Shown: piece after piece, positions 13,017 to 24,700 of the stretch
How positions within the stretch are numbered: the stretch's first letter is position 1
How the letters are laid out: every line of letters begins with the position of its first letter
Origin: Diadema setosum
Lineage: Eukaryota; Echinodermata; Echinoidea; Diadematoida; Diadematidae
Direction of reading: 5' to 3'
NCBI GenBank assembly: GCA_033980235.1
Contig: CM067067.1
Location: 22,837,403-22,901,402, forward strand
Length of the DNA: 64,000 nt
Notes under the pieces: generated by a model
Told to the model about the DNA's origin: nothing
Database searches by the model: none
The model's input: the letters and a program-made list of their open reading frames with translations, nothing else
Position numbers and translations under genes: made by a program

Positions 13017-13555
13017 GATGAGGCTGTTGCGGGTGCTTCACATGGTGCTGTCGTTGTCCGGGTAGACGTCTGAAGGCAACAGGAACTCTTCGGGTGGATA
13101 AGAACCTGCCTCCAGAAAATGAATATTTGAAAGCATTGCATCAAGGTAAAAGTATCTGTACAATGAATGTGACCTTCCATCACAAAACAGGTCGCCAGTT
13201 ACTAGTAAGTTTTTGTTGATTTCTCGGGAAGAGAGTTTAATACAAAAGAGATACGGGTCAGGATAACCTTGTTTCTTTCACTTTTAAAATATGCTTCAAT
13301 TTTTTAGGTTTACATCGTATATCAGGAAATTTCAAAACTGATAATGACTTCGACGCTGTATACTACTGTTATTGTGATGCAAGTTCACATTTCGGGAAAG
13401 AAAGTTGTCCAGTTGAAAAAAGATATTGTAACATTACACTTACAAATTGTATTACCTACAACGGTAACCACCGTGAACTATTATTCTAAACATTACCTTC
13501 ATGAAAACTGCACAATTGGCTTTTAATCTACCTGAATGCAACATAAAAGCGAAAT
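13017..13555. other. intergenic, no gene seen
   Basis: Spacer between two inverted-repeat elements, with no recognisable exon, RNA or repeat. Confidence 0.4.
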
Positions 13556-14670
13556 TGTGACCGTGCATCACAAAACGAACAAAAAGTCGCACCCCTTGAT
13601 TTTACGTGAGGACTCAAAAAAGCTGAAATGGGTCAACTTAGTCAATCTTGAGTTTTTCATAATTATTTTCTGAAAGAGCTATCCTTCTTCTACGTTATTC
13701 TAAAGTTGGGATCATAACATGAATGGGAAAGTGTGTTTTGAGCAGTTTTTCTACAACCCTATTTTTTGGGGGAGAGTAGAATGATCAGGTACGTCTTAGA
13801 GGACTCTTTTCATTTCTTGAAATCCTTTGCACACTCTTCACTTTCAAGTCTTATAACTTTTGAAAGGATAATGGTACTGCTTTGTAAGTTGGCATTAATC
13901 ATGGACAGAATGTGTCCATAGAGCAAGCTTGATTTCAGCTCAATCTAATAATCCCTTTATTGTTGTTGCTCCAAACCAACAAAAAGTCGCCAGACATGAA
14001 TTTTGGGTTGAGGGCAGATTCTGAAAGAGCATATTCTAAGCTTTAAAATGATATATAACTCAATTCAAATGGACTCTCCTAATCTACCTAAATACTGGAA
14101 AGAAAGCGCACACTATGGAAAAGCGTGAACTGAGAAAAGAGGCTCTGAAGTACAGGGTCTATTCAAGCGCTTAAATCTTTACCAACCCGTGCTATAGCTG
14201 TGCGACGAAAGGGACAAAACACAGGATGTAAACCACAGGAGCAACAGCAATGAAGGGATTATCAGATTAAGCTGAAAGTGAGCATGTTCTATCAACACAT
14301 TCTGTTCATGATTTATGCCAACTTTCAAAGCGCTAGAATTATCCTTTCAACAGTTATTAGACTTGAAAGTGAAGAGTGTGCAAGGGATTTCAAGAAGATG
14401 AAAAGAGGCCCCTAAGACATAACTGACCATTCTACTCCCCCCCCCCAAAAAAAAAAATAAATAAATAAAAAAGGTTGTAGAAAAACTGCTAAAAACACAC
14501 TTTCCCATTCATGTTATGATCCAAACTAAAGAATAATGTGGAAGGATAGTTCTTTCAGAAAATATGAAAAAGTCAAGATTGACTCGGGTTAACCCATTTT
14601 CACCTTTTTTGAGTCCTCATGTAAAATCAAGGGGTGCGACTTTTTGTTTGTTTTGTGGTGCACAGTCACA
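13556..14670. mobile_element. long hairpin (foldback) derivative of the TGTGACCGTGCA element
   Basis: The left arm (13556 to about 13970) is the reverse complement of the right arm (about 14238-14670), and a loop of roughly 265 bp separates them. Termini are TGTGACCGTGCATCAC and GTGGTGCACAGTCACA. Relative to the TIR copies at 19339-20027 and 20574-21252, the loop plus right arm reads as the normal element, and the left arm is an extra inverted copy of its right half. A transcript would fold into an imperfect duplex of about 430 bp. Confidence 0.8.
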
Positions 14671-17165
14671 CTTTAGAGCCATGGAAAAAAAAAACAGTAT
14701 ATAAACACACTTACCGCACAGTGTGTTATAGTTATCGGAAAGAGTAATCTTTTTTTTTTTTTTAATCTTGTTCCTTGTGCAAACGGGGAAAAAACCCGAA
14801 CATAATCAGATGTGAGGGACACAAAGGAAATCTTGGCATATAGGATTATGGTATGCAATAGGACGTTAAATTTTCATAATATTTTTCGCCATTATCAACT
14901 GCAAAAACCCACTTTGAGGCAATGAGCGCATAGCCAATACAATAACCCATAGTCTGCTAAATATCCAGTCAAGTTGCTATTCCAAAAACTAGTCTAGTTG
15001 TACAACTGGTTACATGACTTGTACTACTTACAAGAGATACCGTTAACACAGGAAGCTCAATTTCATACCAGAAGCCTCGATTTAAAAGTGGACACAGAAA
15101 AAGGGGATTTGCAATTGCTTACACAACCAAATGGTCGACTCGTGGGAAGCGCAGGTCATACAGATGGCGAGTTGCCTGTTGTCGATGGTTCCGTGGTCGG
15201 TCCAGCAGCTGCATGTCTGCGCTTGTTGGATTGGTCTCATTGGCTTTACGCCCCATAGAGGCAGTTGGATGGTTCGGCACGAGGGGTTGTTGACTAGTAA
15301 TCACCTAGAGCTATAATAGATAAATTGCATTAAAGTGGAAATTCAAAGAAAATTACAACTTTGCACAAATATTCTATGCTGTGTTTATGCTAGAATATTG
15401 GACATGACAAAATGCAAGACTTTTGCTCATAGCAGAAGGGGGAATGCTGAACAACAAGAGCAATTAGAAAATTCATTCGATGTCTGCGGTAATGAAAACA
15501 CTTCGGATGAATCCGGGAAAAAAAAATTCGGAGAAGTTTTTACTGACGTAATCATGGTAATGAAACGAGCTAATCCAATATCAGCACACGACGTGTCATA
15601 GCTAAAACAAAATCAGAAGTGCATTCATTGCTACCAGAGAAGAGGTTAGATTACTTCGAATTAGGCCAGTTTATTGTGATACTCTTCAAAAGAAAGTGTG
15701 GAACAGAACGCTACTGTACCAGGGCCCAGCTAGGAATAGAAACCACCACTGGAAATATTTAGGTTTTTAGAAGGCAAGGGCTCTCGCATTTTCACGCCCT
15801 ATCGTATCAAGGAGACTGTGCTTCATCACCTCCTAGATGGTATTCAACACTTAACAATTACCCCAAGCATTGAATGAAAGGCGGAAACAGGCCGATTTTC
15901 AGTCAATTTACTATCATGGCTGTTATAAGAATATCGTAATTAACGAGGAACTGCAGCAGAGGTCTGCACAAATTTAGGGAAGCATCATTATCACGTGCAA
16001 TACACTAGTTGTACCACCAAAGGGCAGCCCTGATCAGATTTGTTGTCATGGGAAGATGGAGAACATACTACAATGTGACTGGGCATCGACTGAGATAAAC
16101 TGTTGGATATTCATTGGCTAGAAGTTGTGAGTTTCATTGCTCTGATGCTAGAAGTGGTGAACTTTGAGTTGAAAGTGAGACAATGAGTGGAAGATTATGT
16201 CATCAAATTCATGGTAACGAGGTTCGAATAGCATTAGGAAATCCAAATGAGTCATCCTACTGTGCTGCATTTGAATCGATGTATCGCAGAAAATGTTTGA
16301 GAGAAAAAAGAGACTGCTTCAAACCTTGAGTCCATGTCCCAACTTAAAAAAAAAAGTAATGTACAGGTGACATTGATATTCTAAATACAGTCAAATGTTC
16401 TTTGACTTCGGGATCTTCTAATGCAATGGATGAGTTCAAATGTGCCTTTACTTGAGTAAATCAATGTTGATCCAGCTGTTAATCATCATACAAAACATCT
16501 GAAAAAATTATCAGAAAAGAAAAACGTAAATAAAGCTTAATTTTTAAGTATTAAACACCGGACATGTATGAAAGTGACTTCGTGTAAAGTAAGAAACTTT
16601 TGGGTAGACCTGAATGTAAGTGATATTTGTTTTTAATTCCACTCACTAAGAATCTTGCTATAGGATTGGTCAAGAGCTGGTCACGTGATAAAGCGTAGTT
16701 TTGCCCATCACATTACCTGAGAAGAAAAGTTCGTTACACTCTATGATGATAGTAATTTTGTTTCTCTGGGGGGGCATTTCATGAAGCATTTTGTCACTGG
16801 CCAATCAAAATCATTGTTGCATGCATGTCTTCTTAATAGGGCAGACTCTGAGCCAATCAGAATGGTTGTTTCAAAATTAGCAATTATTTGCAATTAATTA
16901 AAACTTTCTTGCAACGGGGCCTGGGTCAAGTAGTGATAGGCCACAGTGCAACGCACTTTTATTTTGGTGCCACGCGCGGGGCGCGGAGCAAATTCTTTGT
17001 TTTGTCATCTACGCGCATACATCTAAAGTAAACTACGTAGCCTAAGCCCCGAGGATACCTAAAGACAGCTAAAACGGTTTCAGAAGTGGAATAAAATGGG
17101 AATATCTAAAACCCTATAGATGAGGAATATAAAGCAAATAATCAACTTTTAGTTTCAGGCAATGA
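14671..17165. other. intergenic, no gene identified
   Basis: Mixed spacer. The plus-strand frame at 14998-15258 and the opposing frame at 15119-15304 have slightly raised GC content but no domain I recognise. 15335-15601 is an unannotatable frame. An A-run lies at 16344-16353. Nothing here can be called as a gene with confidence. Confidence 0.35.
16768..16922. repeat. weak MITE-like segment (GGGGGGCATTTCATGAAGC)
   Basis: The beginning GGGGGGCATTTCATGAAGC and the end CTTGCAACGGGGCC are weakly inverted. The interior has two CCAATCA(A/G)AAT-type words, as in the GGGGCCCGTTTCATAAAAC MITE at 55663-55810. A degenerate relative is possible but not certain. Confidence 0.3.
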
Positions 17166-17271
17166 GACAAACTATCACTTCCTCGGCGATCTGGATGTGT
17201 ACGCTATCTTTCCTCAGCTGCTCTTCGGAAAGATAGCTACATCCAGATCGCCTCGGAAGTGATAGTTTGTC
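17166..17271. repeat. near-perfect 106-nt hairpin
   Basis: The left arm 17166-17213 and right arm 17227-17271 pair over 45 positions, with one 3-nt bulge and one or two mismatches around a 13-nt loop. Arms begin GACAAACTATCACTTCC and end GGAAGTGATAGTTTGTC. The size is like a microRNA precursor or a minimal inverted-repeat element, but pairing that is nearly complete to the base favours a small foldback repeat. Confidence 0.75.
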
Positions 17272-17478
17272 CCATCACATTTACCAGCGTGGATTATATT
17301 TGCTTACTACTCGTCCATTTCGTCAGCCACCTTCAAGTTCCTTTACGTTACTAAACCTTTGGCTTCATTGGAGCTAATAAGTCAGCGGGTTCCTTCAAAA
17401 AGTCAATGTCATGGAAATAATCGTTAGTGAAGGCACATTATTAACCCTCTTCGTGCCACACTTTATCACCTACTCATT

Positions 17479-18408
17479 GGCCCGAATTCACGAAGATGGT
17501 ACAAATGAAACCATGGTTTAAACCATGAACAAAAACCATGGAGCGCCAAGTGTCGCACGGAATATTTCGTTACGAAATTGGTCATTTCGTCGACAAAATG
17601 ACCGTTTCGTTAACGACATTATCATTTCGTGGACGAAATGTTCATTTAGACCCCGTTTACAGTGCGAGGCTCGGCCGCGGCTCGGCCGCGGCCGAGCCCA
17701 GCCCCGCTTCAGTGTAAACGCGCAAAAGGCCAAATGCGAGGCCAAAATTGGCCTCGCATTTGGCCTCACTCTGGAGGTGGTCTCGGCCGCGGCCGAGCCG
17801 CGGCCGAGCCCGGCCTCTTCTTGGTGTAAACGTAAACTGGGCCAAATGCGCGGCCAATTGCGCGGCCAATTTTAGTCTGGCTTCCAAACCCTCTGCCTGT
17901 ATCTTTCGCTATTCACGATATTAACCCCCTCAACGTGGAAAACTAGTATAGTTTAAGGTGGTTTTGTCCTGCAAAGGATTTTTTCCTTCGGCAAAGGCCT
18001 TTGCCCGAACGGCGACTTCGTCGCCACGGAATTCATTTGGCAAAGGGTCTGAAAACCAGACAATACCAAATAACGTTTTTTTACAAGCAGAGCGCCACTA
18101 CGACAAAATATTGAAAGGTTTGAATCAAAAGCGCGGCCGAGCCCAGCAGTGTAAACGGACAAAATTGCGAGGCTCGGCCGCGCAATTGAGGCCGGACTCG
18201 GCCGCGGCCGAGCCGCGGCCGAGCCCGGCCCCGCACTGTAAACGGGGTCTTAGTTACAAAATGTTGTCATTTCGTCACAAAATAATCATTTCATCGACGA
18301 AATGACTGATTTCGTAACGAAGTATTCCATGCGACACTTGGCGCTCCATGGTTTTTGTCCACGGTCTAAACCATGGTTTCATTTGTACCACCTTCGTGAA
18401 TTCGGGCC
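17479..18408. mobile_element. MITE, TIR GGCCCGAATTCACGAAG, carrying a nested MITE
   Basis: The inverted ends GGCCCGAATTCACGAAG...CTTCGTGAATTCGGGCC continue inward through GGTACAAATGAAACCATGG, then AAACCATGG and GCGCCAAGTGTCGCA on both sides. The interior is an array of short palindromes of the form ATTTCGTnnACGAAAT. No coding potential. It is split by the GC-rich element at 17649-18249. Other copies lie at 31920-32675 and 47026-47191. Confidence 0.8.
17649..18249 (+). mobile_element. GC-rich PIF-like MITE (GACCCCGTTTACAGTGCG), nested
   Basis: The ends GACCCCGTTTACAGTGC and GCACTGTAAACGGGGTC are flanked by TTA at 17646-17648 and 18250-18252. Inside are blocks of (C)TCGGCCGCGGCCGAG separated by CGTTTACACTG / CAGTGTAAACG words, AAATGCGAGGCCAA-type blocks, and a central palindromic region with CGGCAAAGGCCTTTGCCCG. 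There is no transposase. The GC content stands far above the surrounding DNA. Copies: 27296-27885 (inverted) and a fragment at 36486-36880. Confidence 0.8.
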
Positions 18409-18483
18409 AATTATGTTTGTCTGTGCACATTTGGCTCATTGGCACAAAAAGTGTTAAACGCGAAAAGAACGAAAGAAGCGGTT

Positions 18484-18770
18484 ACCCGGGAGGCGTGTTT
18501 TTTTTAGACGGCACAAATTGGGGAAGCTAAAAATCTATCGGGGACCCTACTCCTAAACCTAACCCTAATCCTAATCCTAACCCTAACCATCAAACCCTAA
18601 CCCTAACCCTAACCCTAACCCCAACCCTAACCCTAACCCTAACCCCAACCCTAACCCTAACCCTAACCATAACCATAACCAAAAACCCTAACCCAACGTT
18701 TTTCCCATAGGTTTAACACGCGCCATGCCCCAATCTGTGCCGTCTTAAAAAAAAAAACGCACCCGGGAGT
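18484..18770. mobile_element. small inverted-repeat element enclosing telomere-like repeats
   Basis: The left arm reads CCCGGGAGGCGTGTTTTT then TAGACGGCACAAATTGGGG. The right arm is its inverted counterpart, CCCCAATCTGTGCCGTCTTA, then an A-run and GCACCCGGG. The arms are about 40 bp and enclose roughly 200 bp dominated by CCCTAA repeats. No target duplication was identified with certainty. It sits just downstream of the MITE ending at 18408. Confidence 0.6.
18553..18694 (+). repeat. interstitial telomere-like array (CCCTAA)n
   Basis: About 20 near-perfect CCCTAA hexamers with variants CCTAAT, CCATAA and CCCCAA. TTAGGG is the telomere repeat of most deuterostomes. Because the array lies between inverted repeats inside a small element and the sequence continues on both sides, it is interstitial and not a chromosome end. 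Confidence 0.85.
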
Positions 18771-18913
18771 GATCACATCACTACAACCCCGTGTTCCGAG
18801 CAAGTTTAAACAGAAGAGTATAATAAGGCCAAACAAGCAGACATTGGTAGAATTTGAATTCAGAAGGAATAAGAAGGTTATGACGCATCACAGTGTAATA
18901 AATTTTCCATTAA

Positions 18914-20077
18914 AGGGGCATTCCGGACGATTTTCATAATTTCACATCATGTAGTACATAAATCAACAGCTTCATGTATAGATTTGAAGAATTTATTGTG
19001 GTTCTTGGGCAGAGAAACAGTACTTTCAAAAACCTTAAACAAATTACACTGAACAAAGATAATGACATAGGAGCCTCACATAACCACTATCTCAGAAATG
19101 TATCAGTGTCATTCCATTATACCGCATGCTTGCAAGCTCACCTGTGTGTAATCTATGCATGCCTTCTTCTTTTGTGCTGCTTCCTTGAGCCACATCTCAT
19201 GCACTCTTATGGTGAGGCTGCCATGTCATCATCCTTGTTCATTGCAATTTGTTATAAACTTCGAAAACATTCTTATTTTTCATCCCAATCATTATAAATC
19301 CTAAAACTCTGTACCCAGTATAACTAATGTATATAATATGTGACCCTGCACCTCAAAACAAACAAAAAGTCGCCTGACAAGAATTTTTAGTTAAGACCAC
19401 ATTCTCAAAGAGCAGTCTTTAAGCTTTAAAATGACGTATAACTCAAATCAAATGGACTCTCCTAACCTATCTAAATATTGGAAAGAAAGCACATACTCAG
19501 GAAAAGTGTGAACTGAGAAAAGAGGCTCTGAAGTACAGTGTCTATTCAAGCGCTTAATCTTTACCAAACCGTGCTGGCTGTGCGATGAATGGGACAAAAA
19601 ACAGGAAGTAAACCACCAGAGCAACAACAATGAAGCGATTATCAGATTAAACTGAAATTAAGCATGCCTCATTAACACATTCTGTACATAATTAATGCCA
19701 ACTTTAAAAGCAGTAGCACTATCTTTTCAAAAGTTATTAGAGTTGAAAGTGAAGAGTGTGGACAAGGTTTTCAGAAATGAAAAAGGGATTCTAAAGACAC
19801 ACCTAACCACACTATTCTACCAAAAATGTTCGAGATAAACTGCTAAAAAACACATTTTCCTTCCCGTTTTATGATAACAAATTTTAGCATAATGTAAAGG
19901 AAGACCCGCTCTTTCAGAAAATATGAAAAAGTCAAGTTCGGCTAGGTAGACCCATTTCACTTATTTTCAGTCGTCACGCAAAATCAGTGTGTGCGACTTT
20001 ATGTTCGTTTTGAGGTGCACGGTCACATAATTATTATGTTCAAATGTAAAAAATTGAAAATCATCCGGAGGTCTCCT
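18914..20077. mobile_element. TTAA-flanked MITE (AGGGGCATTCCGGA), copy-1 specific
   Basis: TTAA at 18910-18913 and 20078-20081 brackets an element beginning AGGGGCATTCCGGACGATTT and ending AAATCATCCGGAGGTCTCCT. The other haplotype has the undisturbed site with a single TTAA (CCATTAAAATG at about 35738). Its 1.16-kb length is inflated by the nested TA element at 19339-20027. The TTAA target suggests piggyBac/Kolobok-type mobilisation. Confidence 0.8.
19339..20027 (+). mobile_element. TA-flanked MITE (TGTGACCGTGCACC), copy A
   Basis: It begins TGTGACCCTGCACCTCAAAA and ends TTTTGAGGTGCACGGTCACA with TA on each side. It is 689 bp and lacks coding capacity. It is about 90 percent identical by eye to copy B at 20574-21252. 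Subterminal AAAAAGTCGC and its complement GCGACTTT repeat the inverted symmetry. Confidence 0.8.
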
Positions 20078-20573
20078 TTAAAATGTAATGGCCTTCAGAA
20101 ACACATCAGTATTAATACGTGACGACGACATTATCATCGCTTCAGAAATATCTGACTTGGTTGTTGATAAAAGATATTTAATATTAGTTTTGTCGATAAT
20201 TCAGCAACGATTGTAAATATGTCTCATTCACAAAGTCATCACTGGAAATGCAGGAGAGGTATGAGAGTTTTACAATGACATCATCATTTCATCTAGATTT
20301 GGCTATATGTAGCTGTTACTAAAATGACTATGGTGAAGAATCATGAAAAATACTTGAATACCCTCATATTATCACTTTACTGCATGATTAAAGATAAAAC
20401 AACTTTCGTTAATCAATCAATCAATCAATCAATCAATCATAGTTTATTTCCAATCAAAGAAAATCAAAACGTAATGCAAAGTATACATATCATAAAATGA
20501 TATTGTCTACACTTTTACAAAAGGTTCATGTAATATACGAAATAAATTATATACATCAACATATGTGACCGTG

Positions 20574-21252
20574 CACCTCAAAACAAACAAAAAGTCGCCA
20601 GACATGAATTTTTAGTTAAGACCATATTCTGAAAGAGCAGACTTTAAGCTTTAAAATGATGTATAACTCAAATCAAATGGACTCCCCTAACCTATCTAAA
20701 TATTGGAAAGAAAGCACAAACTCAGGAAAAGTGTGAACTGAGAAAAGATGCTCTGAAGTACAGTGTCTATTCAAGCGCTTAATCTTCACCAAATCGTGTT
20801 AGCTGTGCCATGAATGGGACAAAAACAGGAAGTAAACCACCAGAGTAACAACAATGAAGGGATTATCAGATTAAACTGAAATTAAGCATGCCTCATTAAC
20901 ACATTCTGTCCATAATTAATGCCAACTTTCAAAGCAGTAGCACTATCCTTTAAAGAGTTATAAGAGTTGAAAGTGAAGAGTGTGGACAAGGTTTTTCAGA
21001 AATTAAAAAGGGATTCTAAAGACACACCTAATCACACTATTCTACCAAAAATGTTCGAGATAAACTGCTAAAAAACACACTTTCCTGCCCGTTTTATGAT
21101 ACCAAATTTTTGCATAATGTAAAAGAAGACCCGCTCTTTCAGAAAATATGAAAAAGTCAAGTTCGGCTAGGTTGACCCATTTCACTTATTTTCAGTCCTC
21201 ACGCAAAATCAGTGTGTGCGACTTTATGCTCGTTTTGAGGTGCACGGTCACA
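20574..21252 (+). mobile_element. TA-flanked MITE (TGTGACCGTGCACC), copy B
   Basis: It runs from TGTGACCGTGCACCTCAAAA to TTTTGAGGTGCACGGTCACA with a TA on each side. It is 679 bp, non-coding, and inserted into the 3' UTR of the minus-strand LINE, so it is younger than that LINE. Confidence 0.85.
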
Positions 21253-21797
21253 TATGTACAATAATCAGAAGGAACGATGCGTATACATGTATACTTCGCG
21301 AGCTTTCAGAGAATAACTTCAATTTTGGAAAATAGCGATCCACAAAAAAGCTAAGCTTGTAGGACGTGGATCCCTAGATAATTGATGAGCAAGCAATATA
21401 TTATTCAAGTTTGTTTTATTATTTTCTTACAGCATTTATATTAAATATAGATTACTTAAGTCGTTTGTAAAAATATAGCTATACGCTGGCTTCGACAATA
21501 ATAGGAAATAAATATCAATGCTAATGCCCAGACGGTGTTCATTGAACTGGTGTACCGGGAAAATATAAGAAGGACGACACACTCGTACAGACATTCAGAT
21601 ACCCACACACATATACGACGCGAGAGAGTACCGAGAAGAGAGAAGACGGTGACAATACAAGTCTACGAGGAACAAAGACAGGAAGGAAGAGGAAAGAAGA
21701 ATAAAGAGAGAAGAGAGGTCTGCATACAGAACACGCCAAGTGCTGCGACATCAGGACAGGTGAAACCTCAAGCATAAATTAAAACAATTAATTCAGA

Positions 21798-24700
21798 TTA
21801 TCTAGAATTATAAGTAGATAACAAATGTTTTCTGAATTTGTATTTAAATGTGAGGAATGAGGGCGAGTCTTTTAAGCTATTATCTAGATTATTCCAAAGT
21901 CTGGGTCCGGTATACAGAAATGTATTTTGGGCATGTACGGTTCTCATGAATGGAAGATGGAATTCGTTGGATCGTCGCGTAGGATAGTTATGTACATGAC
22001 TGTTTCGATGAAAAGAGTCGTGAAATATTTTGGGTAAAAAGTTGCTGTTATAATTAAACATGAACTGACCAAGTTGAAACACATACAAATCTTTTATTTT
22101 TAGTATTTTATGGTAAAAAAACAAAGGATCTGTATGTTCTCGTGTAGTTAGGTTAAAAACAGTTCTGAGTGCTTTCTTTTGCAATAAAAAAAGTTTATCA
22201 AGTAATATCTGATATGTATTACCCCAAGCAAGAATCCCGTAGTTTAGATACGGTAGTATCAAACTAGAGTAAAGAGTTAATAATGCACATGAAGGAAGAT
22301 AACATTTTAATCTGTTCATTACGCCAATGTTTCGTGAAATAGTTTTACATATGCTATCAATATGATTCCTCCATGAAAGCTTGTTATCAACGCAAACACC
22401 AAGAAATTTAAAAGTAGAAACTTCTTCTAGGGGAGTAGTATCAAATGATATATTGCCCGGGAGGCTATCTAAAGAGTTACTAAAAAGCATAAATTTTGTT
22501 TTTTGAATATTAAGTGACAATTTATTTGCGTATATCCATTGTATAACCTTTTTCAGTTCTTCGTTTACTGTTCTTGCTAAGATATTTGGGTCGGGATGGG
22601 AAAAGAAAAGGTTAGAGTCATCCGCGAATAATATGACTGATAGTTTCTCCGAGGATCTATGAAAATCATTGATATAAATAATGAATAACAACGGGCCTAG
22701 TAAGCTCCCTTGTGGGACACCACATGTTATCGTTTTATTTTGAGAATCAAAACCATTGACATGTACAAATTGGGATCTATTTGATAGGTAACTCGTGAAC
22801 CACTCCAAGGCCTTTCCACGTATGCCATAATGGGATAATTTTGCGAGAAGTATTCCATGGTTAATCGTGTCAAAGGCCTTGGAGAAGTCCAAGAAGATAC
22901 CTATCGTGTGTGAAAATGTGTCAAGTGCGTGTGTGACTTTGTCGATGAGGGCGAGTAATGCGTGTGTTGTGCTGTGGTTTTCCCTGAATCCAAATTGAAC
23001 ATTTGAAAATATGTCACAGGTTTTAAGAAAACGTACTCTCCGGATGTAAACTATTTTTTCAAGAATCTTGGAGATAGAAGATAATAAAGATATAGGTCTA
23101 TAATTGTTGACATCGTCCTTCTCCCCTTTCTTGAAAATAGGAATTACTTTCGCAATTTTCATGCTATTTGGCACATGGCCAGTTGTAAGCGATGAATTGA
23201 TAATATGTACTAAGGGATCCACTATTTGAGGAATTATGTTTTTTATCAGGTGGTTATCAATTCCGTCGTGGCCAGGACTTTTTCCTTCTTTCAAATTGGC
23301 AACAATCCTTACTATTTCTTCTTTATATGTAGGGTCAAAAAATATAGTTTTGGAGTTAGGTGTATCTAAAAAATCAGTAAAAGTTTTACTAGAAAGAGGA
23401 ATATTTTGAGAAAGATTTTGTCCAATTGAAGAGAAGAAGTCATTAAAAATTTCAGCCATGCCAGCGGGAGTGTTGCGGAGGCATCGCCCCATCGAACTTC
23501 AGTAATATTGGATGAATTGTTAGGTGTATTCATAGCATCTTTTAATATTTTCCATGTGTTTTTAATATCATTTTTATATTTATTTATCTGATTTACATAA
23601 AAGTTTTTCTTCCGCGTACGTAATAATGTGGTGAGTGTGTTTTTATATGAAACATATTTTTTCTTATTTTTTTCAGTAGGATTGCATCTGTATTTATAAA
23701 ATAAATTATTTTTTCTATTTATAGATCTTAATATGGACTGGGTTATCCACGGGAGTTTTGGAATTTGCTTATATCTATCTTTTATGTTACGCTGCGGAAT
23801 ATGGTTATCGATTTCAGAGGTAATAGTAGATATGAAGTAGTCATAAGACAAATTGACATCGGTGGTGTTGTATACAAAGGACCAGTCGATTTCTTTGAGG
23901 CTGTTTTGGAGACTTGTAAGCTTATCTACAGTAATCTTACGTCGCTTGTGATAGTTATTTTGTTTAGTCAGTTTAATTGGAACCTGGGCAAATATAGGAT
24001 AATGGTCAGTGGTGTCTGAGAGGACGATACCAGACTCAGGAAGTGGAAGAACGTTACAAAAAATGTTGTCTATGAGGGTAGCCGATTGACTGGCGACTCG
24101 GGTAGGCTTGGAAATTAATGGTAAAAACGAAGCAGACATTAATGTTTCTATAAATTCTTGTGGGTTGTTTTGGGAATTACATTTCATGAGATCAATATTA
24201 AAATCGCCCATTAAGAATGTATCTTTGTTAAGTATAATGGGATTTTGTACTAAATCCTGCATATATGTCAGAAAATCATTCAAATTCGACCGAGGGGGTC
24301 TGTAAATTACGCCAATCACAATGTTTTTTCCATGTGGATTTATCAATTCAATAAAAAGGGATTCGAGTTTATCGTTCATAACACTGATCTCCTCATGTAT
24401 AATATATTTAATTTTTTCGAGATGTACAAACCAACTCCACCACCGACTTTGTTGTTTCTATTTCTAAATACAAATTCGTATCCGGGTAAAGAAAACAAAT
24501 GACTTATATTGGAGTTCAACCATGTTTCTGTTAGCCCTATGATAGAGCAAGATTTTTGATCTGGGTTTTCTAGGAGTAAACGCAACTTGTCAAAGTTTCT
24601 GTTGATACTGCGTATGTTAAAGTGAGTTAACAACAATGTTTCATTGACTGTATTCATAATACGATTCTTATATTGATTTTCAGTCAAATAAACACATGAT

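Noticed and set aside
14998..15601. Host gene exons
   Set aside because: Frames on both strands lack splice-site support and no protein family was recognised.
17518..18305. Arg/Pro/Gly-rich frames on both strands, repeated at 27212-27877 and 36493-36860
   Set aside because: They fall inside the GC-rich MITE, whose CGGCCGCGG blocks keep all frames open; the same peptides recur in every copy on both strands.
18553..18694. True chromosome end
   Set aside because: The array is short, has variant units, and unique sequence continues on both sides within an inverted-repeat element.
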